Shown here in pieces: positions 35,427-48,915 of a DNA stretch of 64,000 nucleotides. Below the pieces are notes generated by a model. The model was not told where the DNA came from and searched no databases. It saw only the letters and a list, made by a program, of their open reading frames with translations. How positions within the stretch are numbered: the stretch's first letter is position 1; every line of letters starts with the position of its first letter. The DNA comes from Sphingobium sp. AS12 (lineage in GTDB: Bacteria; Pseudomonadota; Alphaproteobacteria; Sphingomonadales; Sphingomonadaceae). A program made the position numbers and the translations under genes. The stretch spans positions 124,001-188,000 of the forward strand of contig NZ_JAHRGM010000076.1 of assembly GCF_019097845.1 (NCBI RefSeq). The letters are read 5' to 3'.

Positions 35427-35957
35427 ATGAGCCATACTGCCGAGCCTGTGCTCCACTATATCTCCAACGATGCTTTTGTCGCCGACGTGCAAATGCTGGC
35501 GCGGCAGATTGAACAGGGCGACTGGACGCCTGATTTCGTTATAGGCATCGGGCGCGGCGGGCTGGTCCCGGCCGTCTATATCTCGCATCAGACCGAGCTG
35601 CCGATGCTCTCGATCGACCATAGTTCCAAAGTGCCGGGCTTTGCCGACGAGCTGCTGGCCAAGGTCGCGGCCAAGAGCGCGGCGGGCCTGCGGCTGCTGT
35701 TCATCGACGACATCAACGACAGTGGCGGGACGATCGATTATGTCCGGCGGTTGCTGGCGGACAATGGCTGTAATGGCGACAATCTGCGCTTTGCCGTCAT
35801 CATCACCAACAGCCGGTCGCGCGTGGCGGTGGACTATTGGGCGCAAATCATCGACCGGGACGAGGACAAGCGCTGGTTCGTTTTCCCCTGGGAAGCGGTG
35901 GGTGCCAAGGGCACCATTGTCGAAGAGGCGCTGTCCGTGCCTGAGCGGCTCGCCTGA
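35427..35957 (+). CDS. Type I phosphoribosyltransferase
   Basis: A 176-residue PRTase using PRPP and a base. The PRPP-binding signature LLFIDDINDSGGT is intact, and PDFVIGIGRGGLVPAVYISHQ is the family N-terminal strand/loop. These features and the short length fit a purine phosphoribosyltransferase of the xanthine/hypoxanthine type, which would salvage free bases against catabolism. It starts at ATG 35427, and its stop TGA overlaps the next start by one base (TGATG), coupling it to the LOG-like gene. Confidence 0.85.
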   Translation: MSHTAEPVLHYISNDAFVADVQMLARQIEQGDWTPDFVIGIGRGGLVPAVYISHQTELPMLSIDHSSKVPGFADELLAKVAAKSAAGLRLLFIDDINDSGGTIDYVRRLLADNGCNGDNLRFAVIITNSRSRVAVDYWAQIIDRDEDKRWFVFPWEAVGAKGTIVEEALSVPERLA

Positions 35958-36535
35958 TGCGGATCTGCGTCTATCTCGGTTCCTCGCCCGGCCATTCCCC
36001 TGTCTATCGTGAAGCCGCCGAACGGGTCGGCAGGCTGCTGGCGGAGCGTGGCATCGGTCTGGTCTATGGCGGCGGGACTGTAGGGCTGATGGGCGTGATC
36101 GCCGACACGGTCTGCGCGGCGGGCGGCGAAGTGATCGGCGTCATTCCCGAAGCGCTGCGCGCGCGCGAACATGACCATCCGGGCATCACGCAACTGCATG
36201 TCGTCAAGACCATGCATGAGCGCAAGGCGATGATGGCCAAATTTGCCGATGGCTTCCTGTGCCTGCCGGGCGGCATCGGGACGCTGGAGGAGATATTCGA
36301 GGCCTGGTGCTGGTCGCAGCTTGGCTATCATGAAAAGCCGTGCGGACTGCTCAACGTCAACGGATTTTACACGCCGATGTCGACCTTCATCGATTCGGTT
36401 GTGGCCGAAGGCTTCCTCCAGCCCCGGCACCGGGCGATGCTGCTAATCGACAACGACCCGGACATATTGCTGGACCGCATGGCGCAATATCTGCCGCCAC
36501 AGACCGAGCATTGGCTGGGCGCGGACGATCTTTAA
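35957..36535 (+). CDS. LOG-family (lysine decarboxylase-like) phosphoribohydrolase
   Basis: A 192-residue LOG/TIGR00730 protein. VYLGSSPGHSPVYREAAERVG and LVYGGGTVGLMGVIAD form the Rossmann nucleotide site, and CLPGGIGTLEEIFEAWCWSQLGYH holds the PGGxGTxxE catalytic motif. Family members release a free base from nucleoside 5'-monophosphates (cytokinin riboside monophosphate or AMP/GMP). Coupled to the phosphoribosyltransferase, it suggests a base/nucleotide interconversion pair. The stop overlaps the convergent HAD gene by 4 nt. Confidence 0.88.
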   Translation: MRICVYLGSSPGHSPVYREAAERVGRLLAERGIGLVYGGGTVGLMGVIADTVCAAGGEVIGVIPEALRAREHDHPGITQLHVVKTMHERKAMMAKFADGFLCLPGGIGTLEEIFEAWCWSQLGYHEKPCGLLNVNGFYTPMSTFIDSVVAEGFLQPRHRAMLLIDNDPDILLDRMAQYLPPQTEHWLGADDL

Positions 36536-37227
36536 CCGATCGTATCGATGAGGTCCGGCAGCTCTGCAAGGCGGTCGATCTGGCGGAAGCGGGGATGGTC
36601 CGACGGGGGGTCGGCGATTTCATGGACCCAGGCACCTTCCTGCGGGATATACGCGGCCCAGGCACCCGCCTCCAGCGCGGGGCGGATGTCCGATCGCATT
36701 GAGTCGCCCGCCATGATGGCTTCGTGGGCGGAAACGCCATATTGGTCGAACACGCGGCGGAAGATGTTTTCGGTCTTGTCGCTGACGATTTCGATGCCGC
36801 TGAACAGATCGCCCAGGCCGGAGGCCGCCAGTTTAGATTCCTGGTGCAGCAAATCGCCCTTGGTCACCAGAACGAGCCGCCCTCTATGGGCGAGAGCATC
36901 AAGCGTGTCGGCGACATTATCGAACAGATCGACGGGATGCGCCAGCAGTGCGCGCCCGGCCGCCAATATTTCCTCGATCATCGATTTGGATATGTGATCC
37001 CCGGCCAGCTCAGTCGCCGTCTCGATCATCGACAAAATGAAACCCTTGGCACCATAGCCATAAAGTTTGAGATTGCGCCCTTCGCAGGCATTAAGCGTAT
37101 CGCGGGCGATATGGGCGTCGGCGAAAGGCTGGAGCATGGCCACCAGCGCCTCTTCGGTCGCATTGAAATGCCGCATATTGTGCCAGAGCGTGTCGTCCGC
37201 ATCGAGGCAGATAAGCTTGATCGTCAT
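36532..37227 (-). CDS. HAD-superfamily hydrolase
   Basis: A 231-residue phosphatase-like protein. Motif I LICLDADDTLWHN carries the nucleophile Asp, motif II is the Thr in RLVLVTKGD, motif III Lys in KLAAS and motif IV in IMAGDSMRSDIRPALEAGAWA. This resembles nucleotidase/YjjG-like HADs. It is the last gene of the 20-kb purine run, 5 bp after the nucleoside hydrolase gene, so a nucleotide 5'-phosphatase role is reasonable (inference). ATG 37227 was chosen since homology starts there; 18 more codons are open upstream. Confidence 0.87.
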   Translation of the reverse strand: MTIKLICLDADDTLWHNMRHFNATEEALVAMLQPFADAHIARDTLNACEGRNLKLYGYGAKGFILSMIETATELAGDHISKSMIEEILAAGRALLAHPVDLFDNVADTLDALAHRGRLVLVTKGDLLHQESKLAASGLGDLFSGIEIVSDKTENIFRRVFDQYGVSAHEAIMAGDSMRSDIRPALEAGAWAAYIPQEGAWVHEIADPPSDHPRFRQIDRLAELPDLIDTIG

Positions 37228-37232
37228 GGCGC

Positions 37233-40667
<3,435 letters not shown>

Positions 40668-40671
<4 letters not shown>

Positions 40672-41588
40672 GCGACCCTCAGTTGCAGCAGTTGGGCCAG
40701 CACGGCGATGGCGATGACATCGGGTTCCTTGCCGGTGACGCCCGGCACCCCGATCGGCGAGGTCAGTCGGGCGCGCGTCTGCGCATCGATGCCGTCACGC
40801 GCCAACCGTGCATGAAAGCGCGCACCCTTGGTGGCGGAACCGATCAGGCCGATGAAGGCGCAAGGCGGGCGGCTGAGCGCGGCGTGAGTCAGGCGATAGT
40901 CCAGTCCATGGTCGTGAGTCAGGATGAGAATGGCGGCCTCATCGGGCGCGTCGGCCACGCATTGCTCAATTGCGGCTTCGGGCACGACGGCAACGCCATC
41001 TATCGTTTCAAACACCGGGCGGGTGTCGAACCAGGACAGGCGCAAGGGCAGATTGGCAGCGTGGCGGGCGATCGCCTGCCCGACATGGCCGGCCCCGAAC
41101 AGGTAAACAGGCCTTTGATACTGGCCGATGATTTCGGCGAGGCTGTCACCCGCGCGAGGACGATCGCCGCGCGCCGAAAGGCTGGACGGCAGGGCATGAT
41201 CGTTGACATGCCGTTCCATCCGGTCGGGCAGGAAGGTCGAGACGAGGATGCGCTCGTCGGCGGCATCGGCCAGCCAGTCCATCGCGGCGGGATCGAGATG
41301 TTCAATGAGCAGCCGCACCCGCCCGCCGCAACATTGGCCCAGCAGCGGTCCCAACGGATAATCCTGCACCCGCCAATGGCCCGGCGGCAGCGCGAGGATG
41401 GCGCGGGCCTGTTCGACCGCGCGATATTCCAGCTGACCACCACCGATCGTGCCATGGAGCGTGTCCGCCGTGACGAGCATCCGCGTCCCCGCCCCGCGCG
41501 GCGCGGAGCCTTCGCTCGCGACGATGCTGATCATCGCGCCCGGCGTCCTGCCTGCAACGCTGCGCAGCCAGCCCAGCCACTCGCTCAT
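40668..41588 (-). CDS. xdhC: Xanthine dehydrogenase accessory protein XdhC
   Basis: A 306-residue molybdenum-cofactor insertion and sulfuration partner of xanthine dehydrogenase. The N-terminal ISIVASEGSAPRGAGTRMLV and GGGQLEYRAVEQAR, the cysteine pair GQCCGGRVRLLIE and the C-terminal Rossmann GAGHVGQAIARHAANLPL match XdhC. The start at 41588 overlaps the xdhB stop by 4 nt; a longer frame upstream is not supported by homology. It is normally required for active XdhAB. Confidence 0.92.
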
Positions 41589-43886
41589 CGCGCGCGATGC
41601 TCCGTCACCGCGCGCAATATGCGTTCGGGGGTGGCAGGGGCGTCGAGGCGCGGGAGTGCGCGGACGTCCGGCGCGACCGCGGCGACGGCGCGGGTCAGCG
41701 CGGAAAAGACTGAGATAGCGAGCATGAAGGGGGGTTCGCCGACCGCCTTGGACCGGTTGATGGTCGGTTCGACATTCTCGCCATCCCACAGGCTGATCGT
41801 CATATGGGCGGGCCGGTCCGACGCGGTCGGGATTTTGTAGGTGGCGGGCGAATGGGTCAGCAAGTGGCCCTGATCGTCGAACACCAGTTCCTCGGTGGTC
41901 AGCCACCCCTGCCCCTGGATGAAGCCGCCCTCAATCTGGCCGATGTCGATCTGCCGATTGAGCGAGCGGCCGACATCGTGGAGGATGTCGACGGCCAGCA
42001 CCTTATGCTCGCCGGTCAGCGTGTCGATCGCGACTTCCGATACGGCTGCGCCATAGGCGAAATAATAGAAAGGGCGGCCCTGATGCGCTGCGCGATCATA
42101 GGCGATGCCGGGGGTTGCATAATAGCCGGTGGCCGCGAGCGAGATGCGGCCGATGTGCGCCTTACGGCAAAGCTGGGCGAAGGTCAGCCGTTCCGCCCCG
42201 GCGATGATGCCTTCGGAGGTGAAATGGACTTCCGTGTCGGCGCAGCCAAAGGTGCGGACAAGGAAGCCGGTCAGCCGGTCGCGGATCGTCATCGCCGCTT
42301 CGTAGGCGGCCATGCCGTTGAGGTCCGCGCCCGACGAGGCGGCAGTGGCGGACGTATTGGGCACCTTGTCGGTGCGGGTGGCGGTGATCCGCACTTTGTC
42401 GATCGGCACGGCGAACACGTCGGCGACGACCTGCGCCACCTTGATATAAAGCCCCTGCCCCATTTCCGTGCCGCCATGGTTGATCTGGATCGACCCGTCG
42501 GCATAGACCAGTACCAGCGCCCCGGCCTGGTTCAAATGGGTGGTGGTGAAGCTGATCCCGAATTTGACCGGGGTGAGGGCGATGCCCTTCTTGATGATCG
42601 GGCTGGTCGCGTTAAAGGCGTCGATCGCGGCGATGCGGGCGTCATAGCGGGCGTCGGCGCGCAGCCGGGCGATGAGTTGGGGCGCGATATTGTCCGCGAT
42701 CGTCATGCCATAGGGCGCGACATCGCGACCGGGGCCGTAGAGATTGAGGCAACGGACCGCCAGCGGATCATGGCCCAGATGCGCGGCAATGTCGTCCATC
42801 ACCCGCTCGATCGCCAGCATCCCCTGCGGGCCGCCAAAACCGCGAAAGGCGGTGTCGGACACGGTGTTGGTTTTCAGCCGCTCGGACAGGATTTCGACGT
42901 CGGGTAGCCAGTAGCAATTGTCGGCATGGAACATCGCCCGGTCGTTGATCGCCGGGGACAGATCGACCGTGGCACCGCAACGGGAGGCAAGGCGCAGCTG
43001 GAGAGCCAGCACATGGCCCGAAGCATCGAAGCCGACATCATAGGAGACGCGGAAGGCATGGCGCTTGCCGGTCATCACCATGTCATCGTCCCGGTCGCAG
43101 CGGAATTTCGCGGGACGTGCGGTCTTGTCCGCCACCAGCGCGGCGGCAGCGGCGAACAGGGCAGCCTGCGTCTCCTTGCCGCCAAAGGCGCCACCCATGC
43201 GCCGCACCTCCACCGTCACGTCGGCGGAATTGAGATGGAGCATATGGGCGATCAGATGCTGGACTTCGCTGGGATGCTGGGTTGAACTGAGTACATGGAT
43301 CTGGCCATCTTCGCCCGGCGTTGCGACCGCAACCTGCCCCTCCAGATAGAAATGATCCTGCCCGCCCATGTCGAAACCGCCGGTCAGGCGGTGGGGCGCG
43401 GTAGCCAGCGCGGCATCGGCGTCACCGCGCGCCATGCGCTGGGTCGGTTCGATCAGTGAATTGGCCGCCTGTGCCGCCTCGATCGTCAGGCAGGCGGGGA
43501 GCGGTTCATAATCGATCTTGCCGAGCCGCGCGGCCTTGCGTGCAGCGTGCTGGCTGGTGGCGGCGACCAGGAAGATGGCTTGTCCGACGCAGATGACTTC
43601 GCCATCGGCCAACAGCCGGTCATCGCCCGCCACCGGGCTGACATCGTTCGCGCCGGGGATGTCGGCAGCGGTAAAGACGTGGACCACGCCTTTGGCCGCA
43701 CGGACGGCCGACAAGTCCATGGCGCGGATGCGGGCATGGGCTTGGGCGCTCTGACCAAAGGCGAGGTGGAGCATGTCGGCGGGTTCCGGCCCGTCATCGG
43801 CATAGCGGGCGGTGCCGGTGACGTGCAGATGCGCGCTGTCATGCGGGTGCGAGGGCTTGGACAGCACACGCCATGCGGGATCGCGA

Positions 43887-43894
<8 letters not shown>
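41585..43894 (-). CDS. xdhB: Xanthine dehydrogenase, molybdopterin-binding large subunit
   Basis: A 769-residue molybdenum hydroxylase subunit that oxidises hypoxanthine and xanthine to urate. It contains EVRRMGGAFGGKETQAALF (MPT site), FRGFGGPQG, QINHGGTEMGQGLYIKVAQVV and the active-site Glu region RSKAVGEPPFMLAISVF. Length is normal for the Rhodobacter-type two-subunit enzyme. The ATG at 43894 overlaps xdhA by 8 nt (ATGGCTGA). An Arg/Glu substrate pair typical of XDH was not examined residue by residue. Confidence 0.94.
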
Positions 43895-45314
<1,420 letters not shown>

Positions 45315-45315
45315 C

Positions 45316-45648
45316 TCAGCTCCCCCGATAGGTCGAATAGCCATAGGGCGAGACGAGCAAGGGGACGTGATAATGGGCTTCGTCCGCGATGCCGAAGTCG
45401 AGGACGATAATGTCGAGGAAGGGCGGATCGGGCAAGTCGACGCCCCGCCCGGCGAAATAGGGTGCAACCGCAAATTCCAGCCGGTAGCGGCCCTGCGCGA
45501 GCGCAGGCAGACCGGGGCAGCGGCCATCCGCGTCGGTAGCAGCAGCGAAGAGCATCGCCCCGTCGCCGTCGAGCAGGCGGAGCGCGACCCCGGCGGCGGG
45601 GCAGCCATGGCTGGTGTCGAGGACATGGGTGGACAGGCTGGCCATCAT
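45316..45648 (-). CDS. uraH: 5-hydroxyisourate hydrolase
   Basis: A 110-residue transthyretin-like hydrolase, opening 5-hydroxyisourate to OHCU. STHVLDTSHGCPAAGVALRLL and the C-terminal YHVPLLVSPYGYSTYRGS with YRGS end are signatures; the catalytic His is in STHVLD, with another in AHYHVPLL. GGAGG precedes ATG 45648 at 5 nt, and the start overlaps the monooxygenase stop (ATGA). No signal peptide, so cytoplasmic. Confidence 0.95.
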   Translation of the reverse strand: MMASLSTHVLDTSHGCPAAGVALRLLDGDGAMLFAAATDADGRCPGLPALAQGRYRLEFAVAPYFAGRGVDLPDPPFLDIIVLDFGIADEAHYHVPLLVSPYGYSTYRGS

Positions 45649-47072
45649 GCCGCCTCCTCTTTCGGTTTTGGCCATTGCCCGACAAATTCCGCCTCGTCAT
45701 AGGCGAGCAGATCGGCGACCAGCGCGGTGCGATCATCGAGGAAAAGCTGGTCGGTGACACCGCGCAGCAGCCGCGGCAGCGCGGTTTGCAGGCCCGACAA
45801 AGCGGAGGCGGAGAGGCCCAGGCTGATGAGCGCGGAATAGTTGAAGGCGAACAGGCCGTGCAGCGCATCGCCCTGCCCTTCCTCGCGCGGGGTCAGCTCA
45901 AAACCCTCACCGAGATAGGGATGCGCGTCGATCAGCGCGTTCGAGCTACCCGGCGGTGGCGTGTAGCGATCGGCCCAGCGGGCGATGCTTGATGCCAGGG
46001 CGGCAAGTTCCGGGCGCAGGCCGGGGTCGCTCAGCAGGCCGGTGGACAGGACCACAAAGTCGAACATGAAATTGCCCACGGGCGTCGTCACATGGACGCC
46101 GCCGTCGCGTTGTTCCACCGCCGTCCAGGGCGCGCCCAGATGCAGCGCGAAGCCGGGCCAGCTCGCCGCGCGATCGAACGTATCGTTGGTGGGCGGCTGG
46201 TTGTGACCGAGGAAGCTGGCCATCACCGAATATTTATCCGCGTCTGACAGCGCAGGATAGCGGCCGGTGAAGCCGACCTGCTCCATGAAGCGGATCGGGT
46301 TGATGCGCGGCAGTAGTGGGCGGCGAATGAAAACATGCGCCTCACCCACACCAAGGCCGAGCGCGGCATTGGCATTGTCGAAGGCCGACGCGCCCCCGCC
46401 CAATATGCCGATGCGCTTGCCCCTGAGCGCGGCGAAGTCGATCGGTTCGCTGGTATGGGCATAAAGGCTGCGTGGCAAAGCGTCGCGGATCATGGCGGGG
46501 GTATGCCATTCGCCGCCGCCCTGTATGCCGGTGGCCAGCACCACCTTGCGCGCCAGCAGCGGCGGCTGGCCATCGAGATGCAGGCGGTGGAGGCCATCGC
46601 CCAGCGGCTCGATGAGGGTGAGTTTCGTGTCGTTGCGCACCGGGAGGTTCAAAACACGGCGATACCAGCGCAGATAGGCCATCCAGTCGCCGCGCGCGAT
46701 CTTGTCGACCGCCTCCCAGCCCGCTGCGCCATGCTGCGCTTCCCACCAGGCGCGATAGCTGAGCGCTGGAATGCCGAAATCGATGGGGTTGAGGTTCTTC
46801 GGCGTGCGCAGGGTGATCATCCGCGCATAAGTGTCCCACGGCCCTTCCAGCCCGGCGGGGTTCTCGTCGATGACAAGGATGTTGGAAACCCGTTCGCGCA
46901 GCAGGCCGAAGGCGGCGGCCAGACCGCTCTGCCCGCCGCCGACGATGACGACATCATGGACATGGCCCTGTGAATGGGCGCGCGGCCGGGTCCAGTCGGT
47001 GCCGCCATGGCCGATCAGGACGAGTTGGCGGGCGAGATCGGATTCCAGCGCGGGCAGGCCGATGACGCTCAT
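45645..47072 (-). CDS. FAD-dependent monooxygenase, probable urate hydroxylase (HpyO-like)
   Basis: A 475-residue flavoprotein with the two Rossmann turns of flavin-containing monooxygenases: VHDVVIVGGGQSGLAAAFGLL near 40 and RGKRIGILGGGASAFDNANAALG near 215. It does not look like HpxO or uricase. It lies between uraD and uraH, overlapping both by 4 nt, exactly where the urate-oxidising enzyme is needed, and no other candidate exists in the operon. I recall that Xanthomonas HpyO, a urate hydroxylase unrelated to HpxO, is of this flavoprotein type; assignment here is by context and memory, not alignment. Conserved features GPWDTYARMITLRTPKNLNP suit this group. Confidence 0.65.
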   Translation of the reverse strand: MSVIGLPALESDLARQLVLIGHGGTDWTRPRAHSQGHVHDVVIVGGGQSGLAAAFGLLRERVSNILVIDENPAGLEGPWDTYARMITLRTPKNLNPIDFGIPALSYRAWWEAQHGAAGWEAVDKIARGDWMAYLRWYRRVLNLPVRNDTKLTLIEPLGDGLHRLHLDGQPPLLARKVVLATGIQGGGEWHTPAMIRDALPRSLYAHTSEPIDFAALRGKRIGILGGGASAFDNANAALGLGVGEAHVFIRRPLLPRINPIRFMEQVGFTGRYPALSDADKYSVMASFLGHNQPPTNDTFDRAASWPGFALHLGAPWTAVEQRDGGVHVTTPVGNFMFDFVVLSTGLLSDPGLRPELAALASSIARWADRYTPPPGSSNALIDAHPYLGEGFELTPREEGQGDALHGLFAFNYSALISLGLSASALSGLQTALPRLLRGVTDQLFLDDRTALVADLLAYDEAEFVGQWPKPKEEAA

Positions 47073-47509
47073 GCCATGTCCCCCAACCGCAACCGGACGA
47101 TCTCGCCGATCTGGGCGAGTGCGGTTGCGATCTCTTCGTCGCGACCATGCCCCAGGCGCTGTTCCATGGCGGCCAATATACCCGCCTTGTCGGTCAATCG
47201 CACGCAGATGATGAAGGGAAAGTCGAAGCGTTCCCGGTAAGCGGCGTTGAGGGCGTGGAAGCGGTCATATTCCTGTTGGGTCAGGCGGTCCAGACCGGCC
47301 GAGGCCTGCTCCGCCGCCGACGCATCGGTCAGCGTCCTGTCGATCGCCGCCTTGCCCGCCAGTTCAGGGTGGGCGCGGATCAGCGCCAATTGCTCGTCCG
47401 GCGTGGCGTCATGGACGACGGCCATCAGATCGGCATGACGGTCACCCGATGCGGGCCGTGCGTCGGCGCGCGCCTCGACCCAGGGACTATGTTCAAACAG
47501 CGCAGTCAA
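47069..47509 (-). CDS. uraD: 2-oxo-4-hydroxy-4-carboxy-5-ureidoimidazoline decarboxylase
   Basis: A 146-residue enzyme that decarboxylates OHCU to S-allantoin. LIRAHPELAGKAA carries the catalytic His, SAAEQASAGLDRL the Glu and FPFIICVRL the family strand. The usual N-terminal helix of about 15-20 residues is missing; the open frame begins at TTG 47509, which overlaps the HpxZ stop (TTGA), and upstream codons do not resemble it. FEHSPWVEARA, normally the next helix, is present. The catalytic part seems complete. Confidence 0.9.
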   Translation of the reverse strand: MTALFEHSPWVEARADARPASGDRHADLMAVVHDATPDEQLALIRAHPELAGKAAIDRTLTDASAAEQASAGLDRLTQQEYDRFHALNAAYRERFDFPFIICVRLTDKAGILAAMEQRLGHGRDEEIATALAQIGEIVRLRLGDMA

Positions 47510-47886
47510 TGCGTGTTGCCCTCCAGGCTGACATGGGCGGAGACGACCTTCCAGCCATCGGCGAACTTGACCCAGCTCTGGGTCTGGCGGCCGCGCCGGT
47601 CGCTATTTTCGCGGAAAAATTCAGCGTCGGCGGTGGCAAAGCTGTCGCCATACACCGTGATGGAGACCTTCCCCAGCTTGCGTTGGGGGGAGCCGCCGCG
47701 ACCTTTACGAAATGCGCGGATTTCCTCGATGCCGTACAATACTTCGCCCACGCCATAGCGGTTGGTGGTCGGCGCATCGTGGAACAGCGCGTCCATGGCA
47801 GGCACATCGTCCGCCATCAGCGCGCGCTCATATTCGGCGAAGGCGACGGTCATTTCGGCGAGCAGGATCGGATCATCTATGGTCAT
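47506..47886 (-). CDS. hpxZ: HpxZ/AtzH-like protein (DUF3225, NTF2-like fold)
   Basis: A 126-residue SnoaL/NTF2-like protein. MTVAFAEYERALMADDVPAMDALF, TTNRYGVGEVLYGIEEIRAFR and SWVKFADGWKVVSAHVSL match DUF3225, whose members are HpxZ of the Klebsiella oxalurate genes and AtzH of atrazine/cyanurate loci. Biochemical role is unsettled; AtzH-type proteins accompany AtzE-AtzG amidases, which fits the amidase in this operon. The ATG overlaps the puuE stop by 4 nt (ATGA). Confidence 0.85.
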   Translation of the reverse strand: MTIDDPILLAEMTVAFAEYERALMADDVPAMDALFHDAPTTNRYGVGEVLYGIEEIRAFRKGRGGSPQRKLGKVSITVYGDSFATADAEFFRENSDRRGRQTQSWVKFADGWKVVSAHVSLEGNTH

Positions 47887-48752
47887 GCGGGGTGGACCTC
47901 CATCCAGTGGCGGGCAATGTCGATGCGGCGGGCGACCCAGGCGGCGTCGCTGGCGATGACATGGTCGAGAAAGCGGGCGAGCGCGGCGGCGCGGGCCGGT
48001 CGCCCGGCGATGCGGCCATGCAGGCCGACCGACATCATCCGGCCACCCTCTGCGCGGAGCTGGTCGAACGTGTCGCGCAGATAGCGAAAGAACTGCTCGC
48101 CATCGGTGAAGCCGTTGAGCGCTACGCACTTCATATCGTTGGCGTCGAGTGTATAGGGGACGATCAGCTGCCCTTCTGCATAATAGGGCAGGTCATCCGC
48201 ATAGCTGTCGGCATCATAAACGAAGCCGCCTTCCTCCCGCACCAGCCGCGCGGTATTGGGCGACGTGCGGCCCTGATACCAGCCGAGGGGGCGCGCGCCG
48301 GTCAGGCGGGTATGGAGGGCGATGGCCTCCGCGATATGGGCGCGCTCTATTTCCTCGGGCACATATTGATAGTCGATCCATTTGAGACCGTGGCTGGCAA
48401 TTTCCCAATCGGCCGCCAGCATCGCATCGACTGCCGCCCGGTTCATCGCCATGGCATTGGCCACGCCGAATATGGTGACGGGCAGGCCGCGCTCGGTGAA
48501 CAGGCGATGTAGCCGCCAGAAACCGGCGCGACTGCCATATTCGTAGAGGCTTTCCATCGCCATCGCGCGCGCGGGATGGCTGGCGGCACCGACCATTTCG
48601 GACAGGAACGCTTCGGACCCGGCATCACCGTTCAGAACGCTATTTTCCGCGCCTTCCTCATAATTGACGACGAACTGGACAGCGATGCGCGCACCACCGG
48701 GCCAGCGCGGGTCGGGTGGTGTCTGGCCATAGCCGATAAGGTCGCGGCTCAT
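47883..48752 (-). CDS. puuE: Allantoinase, PuuE (polysaccharide-deacetylase-like)
   Basis: A 289-residue cofactor-light allantoinase producing allantoate from S-allantoin. PRWPGGARIAVQFVVNYEEGAENSVLNGDAGSE (in part), YEYGSRAGFWRLHRLF, SHGLKWIDYQYV, LGWYQGRTSPNT and VYDADSYADDLPY are typical PuuE motifs of the Pseudomonas type. ATG 48752 follows the palindromic repeat at 48772-48895 closely, so its leader contains a stem-loop. It overlaps hpxZ by 4 nt downstream. Confidence 0.93.
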   Translation of the reverse strand: MSRDLIGYGQTPPDPRWPGGARIAVQFVVNYEEGAENSVLNGDAGSEAFLSEMVGAASHPARAMAMESLYEYGSRAGFWRLHRLFTERGLPVTIFGVANAMAMNRAAVDAMLAADWEIASHGLKWIDYQYVPEEIERAHIAEAIALHTRLTGARPLGWYQGRTSPNTARLVREEGGFVYDADSYADDLPYYAEGQLIVPYTLDANDMKCVALNGFTDGEQFFRYLRDTFDQLRAEGGRMMSVGLHGRIAGRPARAAALARFLDHVIASDAAWVARRIDIARHWMEVHPA

Positions 48753-48771
48753 GAATGCCTCTCCGGGGCAA

Positions 48772-48895
48772 ATCCTCCCCTGCAAGGGGAGGGGGACCGC
48801 CAGCGAAGCTGGTGGTGGAGGGGTGTCACGCTCTCGATAGCTCGACACCCCTCCGTCTGGCCTACGGCCAGCCACCTCCCCTGCGAGGGGAGGAT
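48772..48895. repeat. Sphingomonad-type palindromic intergenic repeat
   Basis: A ~124-bp imperfect inverted repeat in the only large gap (164 bp) of the purine run. Outer arms ATCCTCCCC (48772-48780) and GGGGAGGAT (48887-48895); inner arms GGAGGGGTGTC (48817-48827) and GACACCCCTCC (48844-48854). Each end also has a local hairpin (CCTCCCC-TGCA-AGGGGAGG and CCTCCCC-TGCG-AGGGGAGG). Similar CCTCCCCTGCNAGGGGAGG elements are, from memory, scattered in sphingomonad intergenic regions. No coding signal was seen. Confidence 0.85.
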
Positions 48896-48915
48896 GGTGT
48901 GATTGCGCGCAACGC

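Noticed and set aside
48772..48895. The GC-rich repeat as a CRISPR or a simple terminator
   Set aside because: There are no spacers or repeated units; the nested arms and typical sphingomonad form fit an interspersed palindromic element better, and the neighbouring gene on the same strand continues.
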